A stretch of DNA of 64,000 nt, taken from the NCBI GenBank assembly GCA_025360125.1, contig JANYCU010000037.1, positions 101,056 through 165,055 of the forward strand, in the 5' to 3' direction. The translations under genes were made by a program, and so were the position numbers. This DNA comes from Armatimonadota bacterium. Its GTDB lineage: Bacteria; Armatimonadota; Fimbriimonadia; Fimbriimonadales; Fimbriimonadaceae. Positions 8,652 through 16,840 of the stretch are shown here, one piece after another. How positions within the stretch are numbered: position 1 is the first letter of the stretch; the number at the start of each line of letters is the position of its first letter. The notes under the pieces were generated by a model, which saw only the letters and a list, made by a program, of their open reading frames with translations, did not search any database and was not told the origin of the DNA.

Positions 8652-11600
8652 ATGGTGTTAATTGCGACGTTGCTTTTTGCCCGACAGTTCGGCAATCCCT
8701 TGTTGTTTGCGAGGGACGCGATTGAGCGGGAAGCGGGCAGCAAAATGTCCAACATCGAACTCAAAGTTGAGCCTTCGAAGCAGAAAGAAGCCTATACGAT
8801 CACGAGCAAGAACGGAAAGGTCAGCATCGTCGGCAGCGACAAAGTTGGAGCCATGTACGGTGCATTCGAGTTTGCCGAGCGTCTCCGCCAACACCCCGAC
8901 ACCGCCTGGAACACCAACGCCACGGGCAAACCATTCCTCGCCGACCGCGGCCTCAACCTCTTCCTCACCCTGCCCTGGAACTACGCGAAAAACGACACCG
9001 ACTACGATGTCGCCGCCCTCACCGACCCCAATCGCTGGTGGTTCCACAACGAGGATTACTGGAAAACTCTCCTCGACCTGATGGCAAAGAGTCGACTCAA
9101 CTGGCTCGATATCCACGGCACCTGGGACATCAGCGTCACCAACGCACCAAACCTCTATGCCTACTTCGTCACCAGTCCGTCGTTTCCCAAAGTTGGCGTT
9201 CCGCAATCGGTAAAAGACAAAGACTTAAGTCAGCTAAACCATATCATCGACCTCGCCCACGAGCGCGGAATTCGGGTTTCGCTCATGGCTTACGAAGCCA
9301 ACTTGCGCATTCCTCAGAACCCAAATCCCGGCTACGATGCTTCCGAGAAGAATATCTACACCTACACCAAAGAGGTCGTCGAACAGATGATTCGTCGCGC
9401 GCCCGGTCTCGATGCCATCGGCTACCGAATCGGTGAGAGCGGACGAAGCGAGTCATTTTTCCATTGCTACGGCGAAGCCGTCAAAGCATCCGGACGCGAA
9501 ATCCCGATCTACACCCGAAGCTGGATTACCCGAAAGCAAAGGGTGCTTCCTCTCGCCCGAGCGAGCAAAGACTTTACCGTCGAAATTAAATACAATGGGG
9601 AGCAGTGGGGGGCTCCCTATCCTGTCGTCGGCGGACGAATGGCCAACTGGCAAAGCTACTCCTACGAGGACTACCTCAGCGACTCTGGCAACGCGCCCGC
9701 AGCCAAAACATGGGAAGGTAACGACACCGATGACGGCAAAAAATGGCCCAACGAACCGTACAAGATCGTCTGGCAGGTTCGCGCCAACGGCACCCACCGC
9801 ATCTTCCCGTTCTACAACCCCGACTGGGTTCGACGCTCGATCAGCGAAATGCGCCTCGGCACTGCCAGCGGCTACACCATCGAGGGCGAAGATGCTTACT
9901 ATCCAAAATCCCCCGAATACTATCTGGCCAACCCCAAAGACAAATACTGCGACTGGATCCACCAACGCGACGAAATGTACTGGATGACGTGGGGTCGCTT
10001 GGGCTACGATCCAAAAACGCCGGATGAAACGTTTGATCATCGTGCCGCCGAACTGCTCGGCGAAGGATCTGATGCGTTGGTTGAAGCTTGGAAGGCATCA
10101 AGCGTAATCGTGCCGAAAGCGTTCATGGGTTACAGCCTTGGCCCCGACCACCGTAACCACGCTCCCGAACTCGAATGGGGTGGAGATACCAACGCATTCA
10201 TGCAGAACGGCGGGTTTGATAGTCATAGCTATATCTCAACCAGCGAATTCCGAGCGAATCGTGAAACAAACGGAGTAGATGGCCGAAGGTTTGCGCCTTA
10301 TAGTCGAAGCTATAACGACGCTGATCTCGCAAAGATTCTTGAATTCAAGTCGAATCCAAGAGCCCACGAAATTGTCGAATCGATTCGAATGGAGCAAGCT
10401 TTAGGCTATTACTATGATGCTCGCATAACATCAGGCTATTTCATTCCAGAAACGGATCCGTCACGTCGGGACAATATTTCTGGATTCATGAATTCAGCTG
10501 TCAAGGCACATGAGCTTTTGGCGAACAACACGTTTTACAAGCCTTTCACCGAGCGCCTGCGAATGAGAACGAATACGTTCTCGTGGAAGGATGAACATCA
10601 AAAGCTCGTTGCCGAGCAAGCCCGAATTCTATCCCTCTATCCGCCCAAGCCAGTGGTAAAGAACCCTTCGCCCCCCGGCAAGAGTGACGGTGGGACCCAA
10701 TTGTCGGGTGGTGCCGGACTAGTACCCGATACCATCGACCACATCCCGTTCATTCCAGAAGATGGCAAGTTGACTTGGAAAGTCGACGGAGACATGGTGA
10801 CGTGTTCGCTGCTCAATGTCGACAATGCCAATAAAGCTTTCCTGAAATTCAAACCACTACCAAGCACGACTTTCTTCCATCGCATCCCAATGCGAAAGGT
10901 AGGAAAGGTTTTCCAAGCCAGCCTCCGGCGCGAAAAGTACGGCTATGATATTTCTGCCGAAGCATTCTTTGATAGCGAAGGCCTTAGGATTCCGGAAGTC
11001 GACAAAGAGACCCCATACCTGGTCATCCCGGCCCAGCCCGGCCCAACTCCCCAGTTCTACTCATCTGAAGAGGCGATGACCTTCCTCAAGCCCGCCGTCA
11101 TCACGCCAGACAAATACGGCGCGATGCTCATCGGAACGCGAGCCGCTAACTTCTTTAGCGGATTCAATCGAGCCACGAAGCGCAAGTTGCTTGAGCCAGT
11201 GCGGGAGGGAATGAAGATGGTTATTCTTCAGCAAAACTTCACGGCGAATAAACTTGACTGGCTGCCAATTCCGTTGAAATTTGAGAATGCTCAGGAGAGC
11301 ACTTTTGATCCGGGTGGAGCTTTAGGACTTTCTAAAGTCACCGTCCCGGGCATCATCTGGCAGCGAATTGCCAAGACCGATGGATGGGAAGTCTTTGGTA
11401 ATGGCGGCATTGCCCGGTACAAACTCGGCAAGGGCGAAATCTGGGTCACCAGCGCTCGCCTGATGCAGAACATGCATCTCAAAGACGCCGCGGTCAACTT
11501 CGTCAAACTGCTCGGGGTTGGTGGCAAAACCAAGCCAACCGTTTTGGTCGACAGTGGGAGCGAAGGTGGCGAGTTCACCAGCTCGAACCATCCCGACCTC

Positions 11601-13445
11601 ATGAATTCCCACGACATCCCCTTTATGACCCTTGGCGAGGTTATCGCTAAAGAACAGCAAATGGATAGCTTTACTCCCGTCCCTGGCCCAATTAGCAACG
11701 ACGACGTCCTCAACGGAAATGGCGCCAACATCGCCAGCAAGTTCGTTCGTGACCAAGTTATCAAAATGTCGAAGGTGCCAACCGCGCAAAACTTGACGGT
11801 GTTTGAAAAGCTTCGAACCGAACGAAGGAAGGAACTCTTGCGCACTCTCGGCCTCGACCCGATGCCCGCCAAAACTCCGCTCAACGCTCGCATCACAGGC
11901 ACGCTTCATCGCAATGGCTACCATATCGAAAAAGTCGTGTTCGAGAGCCGACCCAATTTCTTCGTCACCTGCCATGTTTATAAACCCGATGTCGCGATTG
12001 GCCGACTCCCCATCGTCGTCAACGTGAACGGACACTGGGCCCACAAGAAAGACGAAGACCGAATTCAGCTTCGCTGCGCTTTCCAAGCTACCCAAGGCTA
12101 CATCGCCATCGCGGTCGATAGCCCCGGCTGGAGCTTTGAAGGAAACAGTCTCATCGAGCGTCGCGAGGAAGGCAACCATAACGATTTCATGTTGGTTCAA
12201 GGCGGATCCAACACGACGGGCTACTACGTTTGGGACTCGATTCGGGCTCTCGACTACATGTCAACTCGACCTGACACCGATATGAGCCGAATTGGGATTA
12301 CCGGTGCGTCCGGCGGAGGTCTCGCAACGCTCTATACGTTTGCCGCCGATGACCGTTACAAGGCTGCCGTTCCGGTGGTTTACATGTCGAGCATGGAGCT
12401 TGCTCCCGACAATGGCTGCCTTTGCAATCACGTTCCGGGCACGTCGCAGATCGGAGATCGTTCGGACGTCATCGGAATTCAAGCACCAAAAGCCGTGTAT
12501 TTGATGGGTGCCCAAAATGACGGAGAATTCCCTCCTGCACCCATGCGATTGACTCACAAAAAGATGCAAGAAACATGGGCGTTATTTGGCAAGAAAGAGG
12601 ACGTCCAGGTTCAAATTTTTGCGGGTGGGCACGACTATAACCAGCTCATGCGCGAAGCCTCAATCGGCTTCTTCAACAAGTATCTCAAAGGTGATGGCGA
12701 CGGCTCGCCGGTGAAGCAGCCGGTGCTCACCGCCATCGATCCCGAGGATCGCCAGCTTCTGGCATTGGACCCGCCCGCCACGAACGAGCGAACCATGCGT
12801 GAACTCTCGAAAGAGTATCTTGACCATGCGCCGAAGAATGTTTCGGTTGCGGACGTGTTCAAGATCAATGGCGGTTTGCCTAAGCGTGGCGACCTCAAAT
12901 ATAAGGAGGCCAACACGGAGTTGACTCGGCCTGTTACTTTTGAATCTGAACCGGGACTTGTCACTCCTGGCATCCTGAAGACGGGGAGAGACGGCGGGAA
13001 TAATCTTACGATTTATGTCAGTGACGATGGCAAAGGCGCTGAATTTAGCCGACACGAAAGGGATGCGCCATACGGAAAGTCGCTCTTCCTCGACATTCTT
13101 GGTACCGGAGAACTCAACGAATTCGACCTCCGATTTCCTATCTATGCGGGGCGGTCAGTCGCGTTTACTGCTGGTTGGCAAATTGCGAAAGCGGCCGAAC
13201 TTATGCGGAAGTATTCGGATGATATTGAAATTGTCGGACGCGGACCAATCAGCTCTCAAGCCGTCATGTTTGCCGCCCTTATGAATCCGAAGATCGTTAA
13301 GACCACCGGAATCGACTGCTTCCGAAGCTGGGAAGACGTATTCAAAGACGGTACTCCCGAAAAAGCAATCCAACCCCGCGCGCACCTGATGGGAACCCTG
13401 GAAAACCTCCGAAAGAAAGTCAAAAACGGTGAGTGGAAGTTTTGA
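8652..13445 (+). CDS. Alpha-glucuronidase-like (GH67-type) glycosidase fused to an alpha/beta-hydrolase esterase
   Basis: The 1597-residue product is a fusion. Residues about 5-80 resemble the glycoside-hydrolase N-terminal alpha/beta domain (DKVGAMYGAFEFAERL); about 95-640 is a barrel like GH67/COG3661 alpha-glucuronidases (FLADRGLNLFL, NWLDIHGTWD, ERGIRVSLMAYEAN, AIGYRIGESGRSESF). A beta-rich linker domain covers about 690-1010. From about 1070 to the end is an alpha/beta hydrolase of acetyl-xylan-esterase/CE7-CE15 type, with LPIVVNVNGHW, AIAVDSPGW, the nucleophile elbow GITGASGGG (Ser near 1220) and GGHDYN (His near 1327). Together the parts could remove glucuronic acid and ester groups from xylan. 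The signal peptide is weak, so location is uncertain. The stop codon overlaps a hairpin repeat. Exact families are inferred. Confidence 0.75.
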   Translation: MVLIATLLFARQFGNPLLFARDAIEREAGSKMSNIELKVEPSKQKEAYTITSKNGKVSIVGSDKVGAMYGAFEFAERLRQHPDTAWNTNATGKPFLADRGLNLFLTLPWNYAKNDTDYDVAALTDPNRWWFHNEDYWKTLLDLMAKSRLNWLDIHGTWDISVTNAPNLYAYFVTSPSFPKVGVPQSVKDKDLSQLNHIIDLAHERGIRVSLMAYEANLRIPQNPNPGYDASEKNIYTYTKEVVEQMIRRAPGLDAIGYRIGESGRSESFFHCYGEAVKASGREIPIYTRSWITRKQRVLPLARASKDFTVEIKYNGEQWGAPYPVVGGRMANWQSYSYEDYLSDSGNAPAAKTWEGNDTDDGKKWPNEPYKIVWQVRANGTHRIFPFYNPDWVRRSISEMRLGTASGYTIEGEDAYYPKSPEYYLANPKDKYCDWIHQRDEMYWMTWGRLGYDPKTPDETFDHRAAELLGEGSDALVEAWKASSVIVPKAFMGYSLGPDHRNHAPELEWGGDTNAFMQNGGFDSHSYISTSEFRANRETNGVDGRRFAPYSRSYNDADLAKILEFKSNPRAHEIVESIRMEQALGYYYDARITSGYFIPETDPSRRDNISGFMNSAVKAHELLANNTFYKPFTERLRMRTNTFSWKDEHQKLVAEQARILSLYPPKPVVKNPSPPGKSDGGTQLSGGAGLVPDTIDHIPFIPEDGKLTWKVDGDMVTCSLLNVDNANKAFLKFKPLPSTTFFHRIPMRKVGKVFQASLRREKYGYDISAEAFFDSEGLRIPEVDKETPYLVIPAQPGPTPQFYSSEEAMTFLKPAVITPDKYGAMLIGTRAANFFSGFNRATKRKLLEPVREGMKMVILQQNFTANKLDWLPIPLKFENAQESTFDPGGALGLSKVTVPGIIWQRIAKTDGWEVFGNGGIARYKLGKGEIWVTSARLMQNMHLKDAAVNFVKLLGVGGKTKPTVLVDSGSEGGEFTSSNHPDLMNSHDIPFMTLGEVIAKEQQMDSFTPVPGPISNDDVLNGNGANIASKFVRDQVIKMSKVPTAQNLTVFEKLRTERRKELLRTLGLDPMPAKTPLNARITGTLHRNGYHIEKVVFESRPNFFVTCHVYKPDVAIGRLPIVVNVNGHWAHKKDEDRIQLRCAFQATQGYIAIAVDSPGWSFEGNSLIERREEGNHNDFMLVQGGSNTTGYYVWDSIRALDYMSTRPDTDMSRIGITGASGGGLATLYTFAADDRYKAAVPVVYMSSMELAPDNGCLCNHVPGTSQIGDRSDVIGIQAPKAVYLMGAQNDGEFPPAPMRLTHKKMQETWALFGKKEDVQVQIFAGGHDYNQLMREASIGFFNKYLKGDGDGSPVKQPVLTAIDPEDRQLLALDPPATNERTMRELSKEYLDHAPKNVSVADVFKINGGLPKRGDLKYKEANTELTRPVTFESEPGLVTPGILKTGRDGGNNLTIYVSDDGKGAEFSRHERDAPYGKSLFLDILGTGELNEFDLRFPIYAGRSVAFTAGWQIAKAAELMRKYSDDIEIVGRGPISSQAVMFAALMNPKIVKTTGIDCFRSWEDVFKDGTPEKAIQPRAHLMGTLENLRKKVKNGEWKF

Positions 13446-13513
13446 TGGCGTAGCCATCTTTGGGAGTGCGCAAACCTGTTTGCACTTTGGCCTGGAGGAA
13501 CGAAGTTCCCAGG
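13444..13513 (-). repeat. Hairpin repeat family 2, copy 1
   Basis: Three small hairpins follow one another: GATGGC-gta-GCCATC (13444-13458), GCAAAC-ct-GTTTGC (13470-13483) and CCTGGaGGAAC-gaa-GTTCC-CAGG (13491-13513). The reverse complement shares AGGCCAAAG and CACTCCCAAAGA blocks with a second copy at 57086-57145, while the stems differ but still pair. It begins inside the stop codon of the preceding gene. A REP-like intergenic repeat is the best description. Confidence 0.7.
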
Positions 13514-13545
13514 ACCTGTTTCGCTGAAATTCTAACGTTCCAAAT

Positions 13546-13782
13546 CTACGAAATCGCCGCCAACCAACCCCGCCGGTTATAGTACGAAGTCACCCGACAA
13601 ATCTTCCCGCCCCCAACCTCAAAAGTCGCAGCTGCCGGAATCGAATACCGTTGCCCGTCGCCTCCGGCAACCTGGCTTATCGAATCGACCGAAGGAATGT
13701 TCGCCAATGCTTCTCCGCTAATTCGATGAATTTGAATTACCGGGATTGACTCGCCGCCCTCCCCCGTGCGAACATGAATCAC
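13546..13782 (-). pseudogene. SnoaL/limonene-epoxide-hydrolase-like C-terminal fragment
   Basis: This 78-residue reverse frame ends in the pattern of NTF2-fold SnoaL proteins: RYSIPAAATFEVGGGKICRVTSYYNRRGWLAAI, close to the usual FEV-DGKI-R-YYD-GWL ending. Intact members have about 120-140 residues, and the N-terminal half is missing because the DUF2961 gene begins there on the other strand. It therefore looks like the remnant of a gene truncated by rearrangement, although a short functional peptide cannot be excluded. Confidence 0.45.
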
Positions 13783-15426
13783 ATGTCAGGATTTCCTCTT
13801 CTCACTGGCCCCATGAGCTCACTCGCGACCCCGCAAAACGGACGCAGCATGCGCGCGACTTCTACGTTTAGAGAAGGAGCCGATGGACTTTATGATCCAA
13901 CTGCCCCACCCAAAAGCGACCTCGAAGAGAAGAGTAACCGCGACAACTTCCGCGTCGCGCCCGGAGCAACCCACGTCCTCATGGATGTCCAGGGCCCCGG
14001 CCTCGTCACCCACATGTGGATCACATTCCTTGGCCCCGAGCCCCATCCATGGGCCAAAGACGGCTCCGCTAACCACCAAGAACTCCTGCTCAGAATCTTC
14101 TACGATGGAAACGAGCGACCCGGAGTCGAGGCCCCATTCGGCGACTTCTTCGCCGGCTGCTTCGGCAAGCGCAGCATCGTGGTCAGCATCCCCGTCGTCG
14201 TCGAAGGCGGCGACTCGTACAACTGCTTCTGGCACATGCCGTTTCACAAAAGCTGCCGAATCGAAATCGTCAACGAGAGCGAAAAGCCGCTGAACCTGCT
14301 GTATTACAACATCGACTGGATCAAGAAGGACTCGCTGCCCGAAAATACGCCCTACTTCTATGCCCAGTACAACCAGTCATATCCACTCAAAACTGGCGAG
14401 CCCTACACCATCCTCGACACCAAAGGAAAGGGTCACTACGTCGGAACCGTCTTCTCCGTCCGCACTCGCAGCCCCTATTGGTTCGGCGAAGGCGACGAGA
14501 TGATCTCAATCGATGACGACACCACGCCGTCCGTCTGGGGAACCGGAACCGAGGACTACTTCCTCTGTGCATGGGGCCTCGAAAAGACACTCACGCCGTT
14601 CTTTGGCGTTCCTTACTTCGACCAATGGGGCATCGTCGGCGGACACACCAGCGCCTATCGCTGGCACATTAACGACCCATTCCTCTTCAACACCTCGTTC
14701 AAATTCGATTTCGAAACCTTCGGCTGGATGTCGCCCGACGAGAACCCCGAATACCGCGCTCACAGCTGGAACCCCCGCGAAGACGACTTCTCCAGCGTCG
14801 CCTTCTGGTACCAAACCGGAACTCCAACTTTCTCTGCCCGAACGCCAAGTGCCAAAAACCGCAAGCTACCAAACATCGAACGGCTGGTCGTGGTTGCATC
14901 CGAACTACCGCTCGGACAAAAGAACGATCTCGACAACAAGGAACTACCTAGGCTGGAATACGACGGACGAAAGGGAGAGTCACCGACCGAGATGGAAGTC
15001 CAACGCTACCCAGAGCATTTCGAACACTACCTTCTGTATTCGCCTGCAGGTGCCGATGGCCGAAACTCCCTCGAAATCCCATTCATCGTGACAGAAAAAG
15101 AACCGCTTCGCCTACTCATCAACATGGGAATAGGCCCTGACCTTGGCATCTACCGAGTCCAACTTGACGGAATCGAGATGGGCGAAAAAATGGACTTCTA
15201 CAACCCGACCGTCGAAGCCCGCGAGTTCCACTTCCTCGACTTCTGGCCTGAACCCGGAACATACACTCTCAAGCTCATCTGCGTCGGCAAAAACCATCTA
15301 TCGAGCGGACACAACCTCATGATCGAATCGGTGAGACTTCGAGAGAGAAGACCGAGAGTGAAGGAAATGGCCCACGACAAAGAAAAAGACTGGCGCACCG
15401 ACCCGCTCTATTACGCGGGTACGTAA
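13774..15426 (+). CDS. DUF2961 (GH172-like) glycosidase
   Basis: The 550-residue product has the DUF2961 signature order: SMRATSTF near the N-terminus, DVQGPGLVTHMWITF, YNCFWHMPFHKSCRIEI, YNIDWI, the strongly conserved WGTGTEDYFLCAWG, and YRWHINDPFLFNTSFKFDFE. DUF2961 is now glycoside hydrolase family 172, whose characterised members act on difructose dianhydride or D-arabinofuranosides. There is no obvious signal peptide. An in-frame ATG at 13786 is an equally good start and would avoid overlap with the reverse-strand remnant. It follows the glucuronidase/esterase fusion, which suggests a hemicellulose role, but the substrate is not readable from sequence. Confidence 0.85.
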   Translation: MNHMSGFPLLTGPMSSLATPQNGRSMRATSTFREGADGLYDPTAPPKSDLEEKSNRDNFRVAPGATHVLMDVQGPGLVTHMWITFLGPEPHPWAKDGSANHQELLLRIFYDGNERPGVEAPFGDFFAGCFGKRSIVVSIPVVVEGGDSYNCFWHMPFHKSCRIEIVNESEKPLNLLYYNIDWIKKDSLPENTPYFYAQYNQSYPLKTGEPYTILDTKGKGHYVGTVFSVRTRSPYWFGEGDEMISIDDDTTPSVWGTGTEDYFLCAWGLEKTLTPFFGVPYFDQWGIVGGHTSAYRWHINDPFLFNTSFKFDFETFGWMSPDENPEYRAHSWNPREDDFSSVAFWYQTGTPTFSARTPSAKNRKLPNIERLVVVASELPLGQKNDLDNKELPRLEYDGRKGESPTEMEVQRYPEHFEHYLLYSPAGADGRNSLEIPFIVTEKEPLRLLINMGIGPDLGIYRVQLDGIEMGEKMDFYNPTVEAREFHFLDFWPEPGTYTLKLICVGKNHLSSGHNLMIESVRLRERRPRVKEMAHDKEKDWRTDPLYYAGT

Positions 15427-15437
15427 TCTGTAGGATT

Positions 15438-15518
15438 CAGCCCTTCCGACTCGCACACGATATTTTCGATCCGACCAAAGGAATCGCGTGCGAGCCACCT
15501 TCCCATTCATGGGAAGGA
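15438..15518 (+). repeat. Hairpin repeat family 1, copy A
   Basis: The unit is CAGCCCTTCCGA, then a stem CTCGCAC (15450-15456) paired with GTGCGAG (15488-15494), then CCA and a terminal perfect hairpin CCTTCCCAT-TC-ATGGGAAGG (15498-15517). Flanks match copies B, C and D, but the inner stem is different and still fully paired. Confidence 0.85.
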
Positions 15519-15603
15519 CCTTAGTTTTAAAAAATTCCAAACGTTTTGCGCTGAGAATGTGCTTTGATCGTAATTCAAAGCAACCGGTCATTTACTCGCC
15601 AAG

Positions 15604-15686
15604 ATCCTTCCCATGAATGGGAAGGTGGCGCATCGGTCACTCCAAATAATAGAATCAATCTTGACCGATGCGACGGAAGGGTTGAA
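15604..15686 (-). repeat. Hairpin repeat family 1, copy B
   Basis: In reverse orientation: terminal hairpin at 15606-15625, then an 11-bp perfect inner stem CGCATCGGTCA (15629-15639) with TGACCGATGCG (15662-15672), then the ACGGAAGGGTTG flank. It ends 35 bp before the DUF559 start and is about 90% identical to copy C on the other side of that gene. Confidence 0.88.
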
Positions 15687-15720
15687 CATAGCAGGAAACA
15701 AAATTGGATAAGATAGCTCC

Positions 15721-16119
15721 GTGGAGCCTGAAAATCGAGACCATTTTCCACCGCTAACCCAAAAGCAAATCAGTCGATCACGACGACTCAGGCAAGAGAT
15801 GTCTCTGCCCGAAGTATTGCTTTGGCAATACCTGCGACCCAAGAATAACAAGGACTTCCGCTTCCGACGGCAGGCCGCACTTCTTCCGGGCATTACCGCT
15901 GATTTTTTCTACGCGGCTCTCCGAATTGCATTTGAAATCGACGGCCAAATCCATGCTTTAAGAGAAGAGGAAGATGAACTGAGAGACGCAAGGTTGAGAG
16001 CCGCCGGATACACAGTAGTCCGGATTCCTGCTCGAAATGTCCTAAAGAGTCCGAGCGATGTCGCAGATTATGTTCGATTGATCTGTCTAGGTGAAATTGG
16101 CTTTGACGAATTAGACTAA
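15721..16119 (+). CDS. DUF559 endonuclease-like protein (PD-(D/E)XK fold)
   Basis: The 132-residue product has the full DUF559 pattern: SRRLRQEMSLPEVLLWQYLRP, FRFRRQ, ADFFYAALRIAFEIDGQIHA, DELRDARLRAAGYTVVRIPARNVL. DUF559 is a Vsr-like member of the PD-(D/E)XK nuclease group; the likely active residues are the glutamate near 18-28, the aspartate of ADF and the acidic pair of FEIDG. Start is a GTG at 15721. Direct copies of the same hairpin repeat lie 35 bp upstream and 7 bp downstream, and a third lies further upstream. This suggests the nuclease gene and the repeat form one mobile or maintenance unit. The DNA substrate and function are unknown. Confidence 0.85.
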   Translation: MEPENRDHFPPLTQKQISRSRRLRQEMSLPEVLLWQYLRPKNNKDFRFRRQAALLPGITADFFYAALRIAFEIDGQIHALREEEDELRDARLRAAGYTVVRIPARNVLKSPSDVADYVRLICLGEIGFDELD

Positions 16120-16125
16120 GCAAAG

Positions 16126-16208
16126 GTCCTTCCCATGAATGGGAAGGTGGCGCATCGGTCATTCCAAATGTTTGAATCAATCTTGACCCGTGCGACGGAA
16201 GGGTTGAA
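16126..16208 (-). repeat. Hairpin repeat family 1, copy C
   Basis: Direct repeat of copy B with about eight differences. The terminal hairpin is at 16128-16147. The inner stem CGCATCGGTCA (16151-16161) faces TGACCCGTGCG (16184-16194) with two mismatches, so it is slightly decayed. It starts 7 bp after the DUF559 stop codon. Confidence 0.88.
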
Positions 16209-16268
16209 CATTAGTTTGCAAAAAAATGATTTTTCGCCGAAAAACTCACCAGTCCCGCTTCTGCTTCC

Positions 16269-16353
16269 AATCATCAAAATTGTCACCTAATCATCAAAAA
16301 ATGCAAAAAAGTACTAAAAGTTGCGATATTCACTAACGGCATCGGCTTATAAT
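16269..16353 (+). promoter_or_regulatory. Promoter region of the CxxCH haem protein gene
   Basis: AATCATCAAAA is repeated at 16269-16279 and 16289-16299, exactly 20 bp (about two helix turns) apart, which suits a protein-binding site. Downstream is a good -10 box TATAAT at 16348-16353. An AGAAGAG ribosome-binding site precedes the ATG at 16388. Confidence 0.45.
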
Positions 16354-16387
16354 TACAATAATTCAAGAGTTCAAGAAGAGCAACCAT

Positions 16388-16786
16388 ATGAAATCAAATA
16401 CAACTTTCCTCGCCCTCGCTGCCGTCGTTGTCGGAGCGCTTGCCGTTCCAACCATGTCGTTCGCTCAAAAGAAGCCAGCAACAAAGAAGCCAGCTCCAAA
16501 GGCCGCCGCTGTCACCTATAAGACGGTTGGACCAACGATCACCAAGACTTGCGCTGGCTGCCACACCGGAGCCGCTGGTAAAGCTGGACTTGATCTCAGC
16601 ACCTACGCAGGAATCATGAAAGGTAACAAGGAAGGCAAGATCGTGATGGCAGGTAACCCAGCCAAGAGCATGCTTTGCACCGTTCTTCACGGTAAGCCAA
16701 AGCTTATGCCTCCTAAGCACGCTGTCGATGCAAAGACAATCGCAGTAGTAGAAGCATGGGTCAAAGGCGGCGCGAAAGAAAAGTAG
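16388..16786 (+). CDS. Secreted mono-haem c-type cytochrome-like protein
   Basis: The 132-residue product has a signal peptide ending at VPTMSFA, an Ala/Lys/Pro-rich spacer (about 25-45), and a single CAGCH haem-binding motif near residue 57. The sequence after it (GLDLSTYAGIMKG...GNPAKSMLCTVLHG...MPP...VVEAWVKGGA) resembles the PSCyt1-type domain at the N-terminus of PSD1 proteins, and the KSMLC/MPP region would provide the distal methionine. Here the domain stands alone. It is likely a periplasmic electron carrier or haem sensor. A strong terminator follows at 16804. Confidence 0.8.
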   Translation: MKSNTTFLALAAVVVGALAVPTMSFAQKKPATKKPAPKAAAVTYKTVGPTITKTCAGCHTGAAGKAGLDLSTYAGIMKGNKEGKIVMAGNPAKSMLCTVLHGKPKLMPPKHAVDAKTIAVVEAWVKGGAKEK

Positions 16787-16803
16787 AGACTCTTTGAATC
16801 AGC

Positions 16804-16840
16804 AAAAAAGCCAGTCGCGAACTTCGCGACTGGCTTTTTT
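16804..16840. terminator. Strong bidirectional Rho-independent terminator
   Basis: A near-perfect hairpin: AAAAAAGCCAGTCGCGAA, a single c, then TTCGCGACTGGCTTTTTT. It has an A-tract on one side and a T-tract on the other and lies between the convergent haem protein and aldo/keto reductase genes, so it serves both. Confidence 0.9.

Noticed and set aside
11322..12200. 292-residue reverse-strand open frame
   Set aside because: It is a shadow of the esterase part of the 1597-residue gene, with no ribosome site or motif.
15519..15603. Possible small ORF or promoter between repeat copies A and B
   Set aside because: AT-rich spacer without a ribosome site, start-stop frame of note, or conserved motif.
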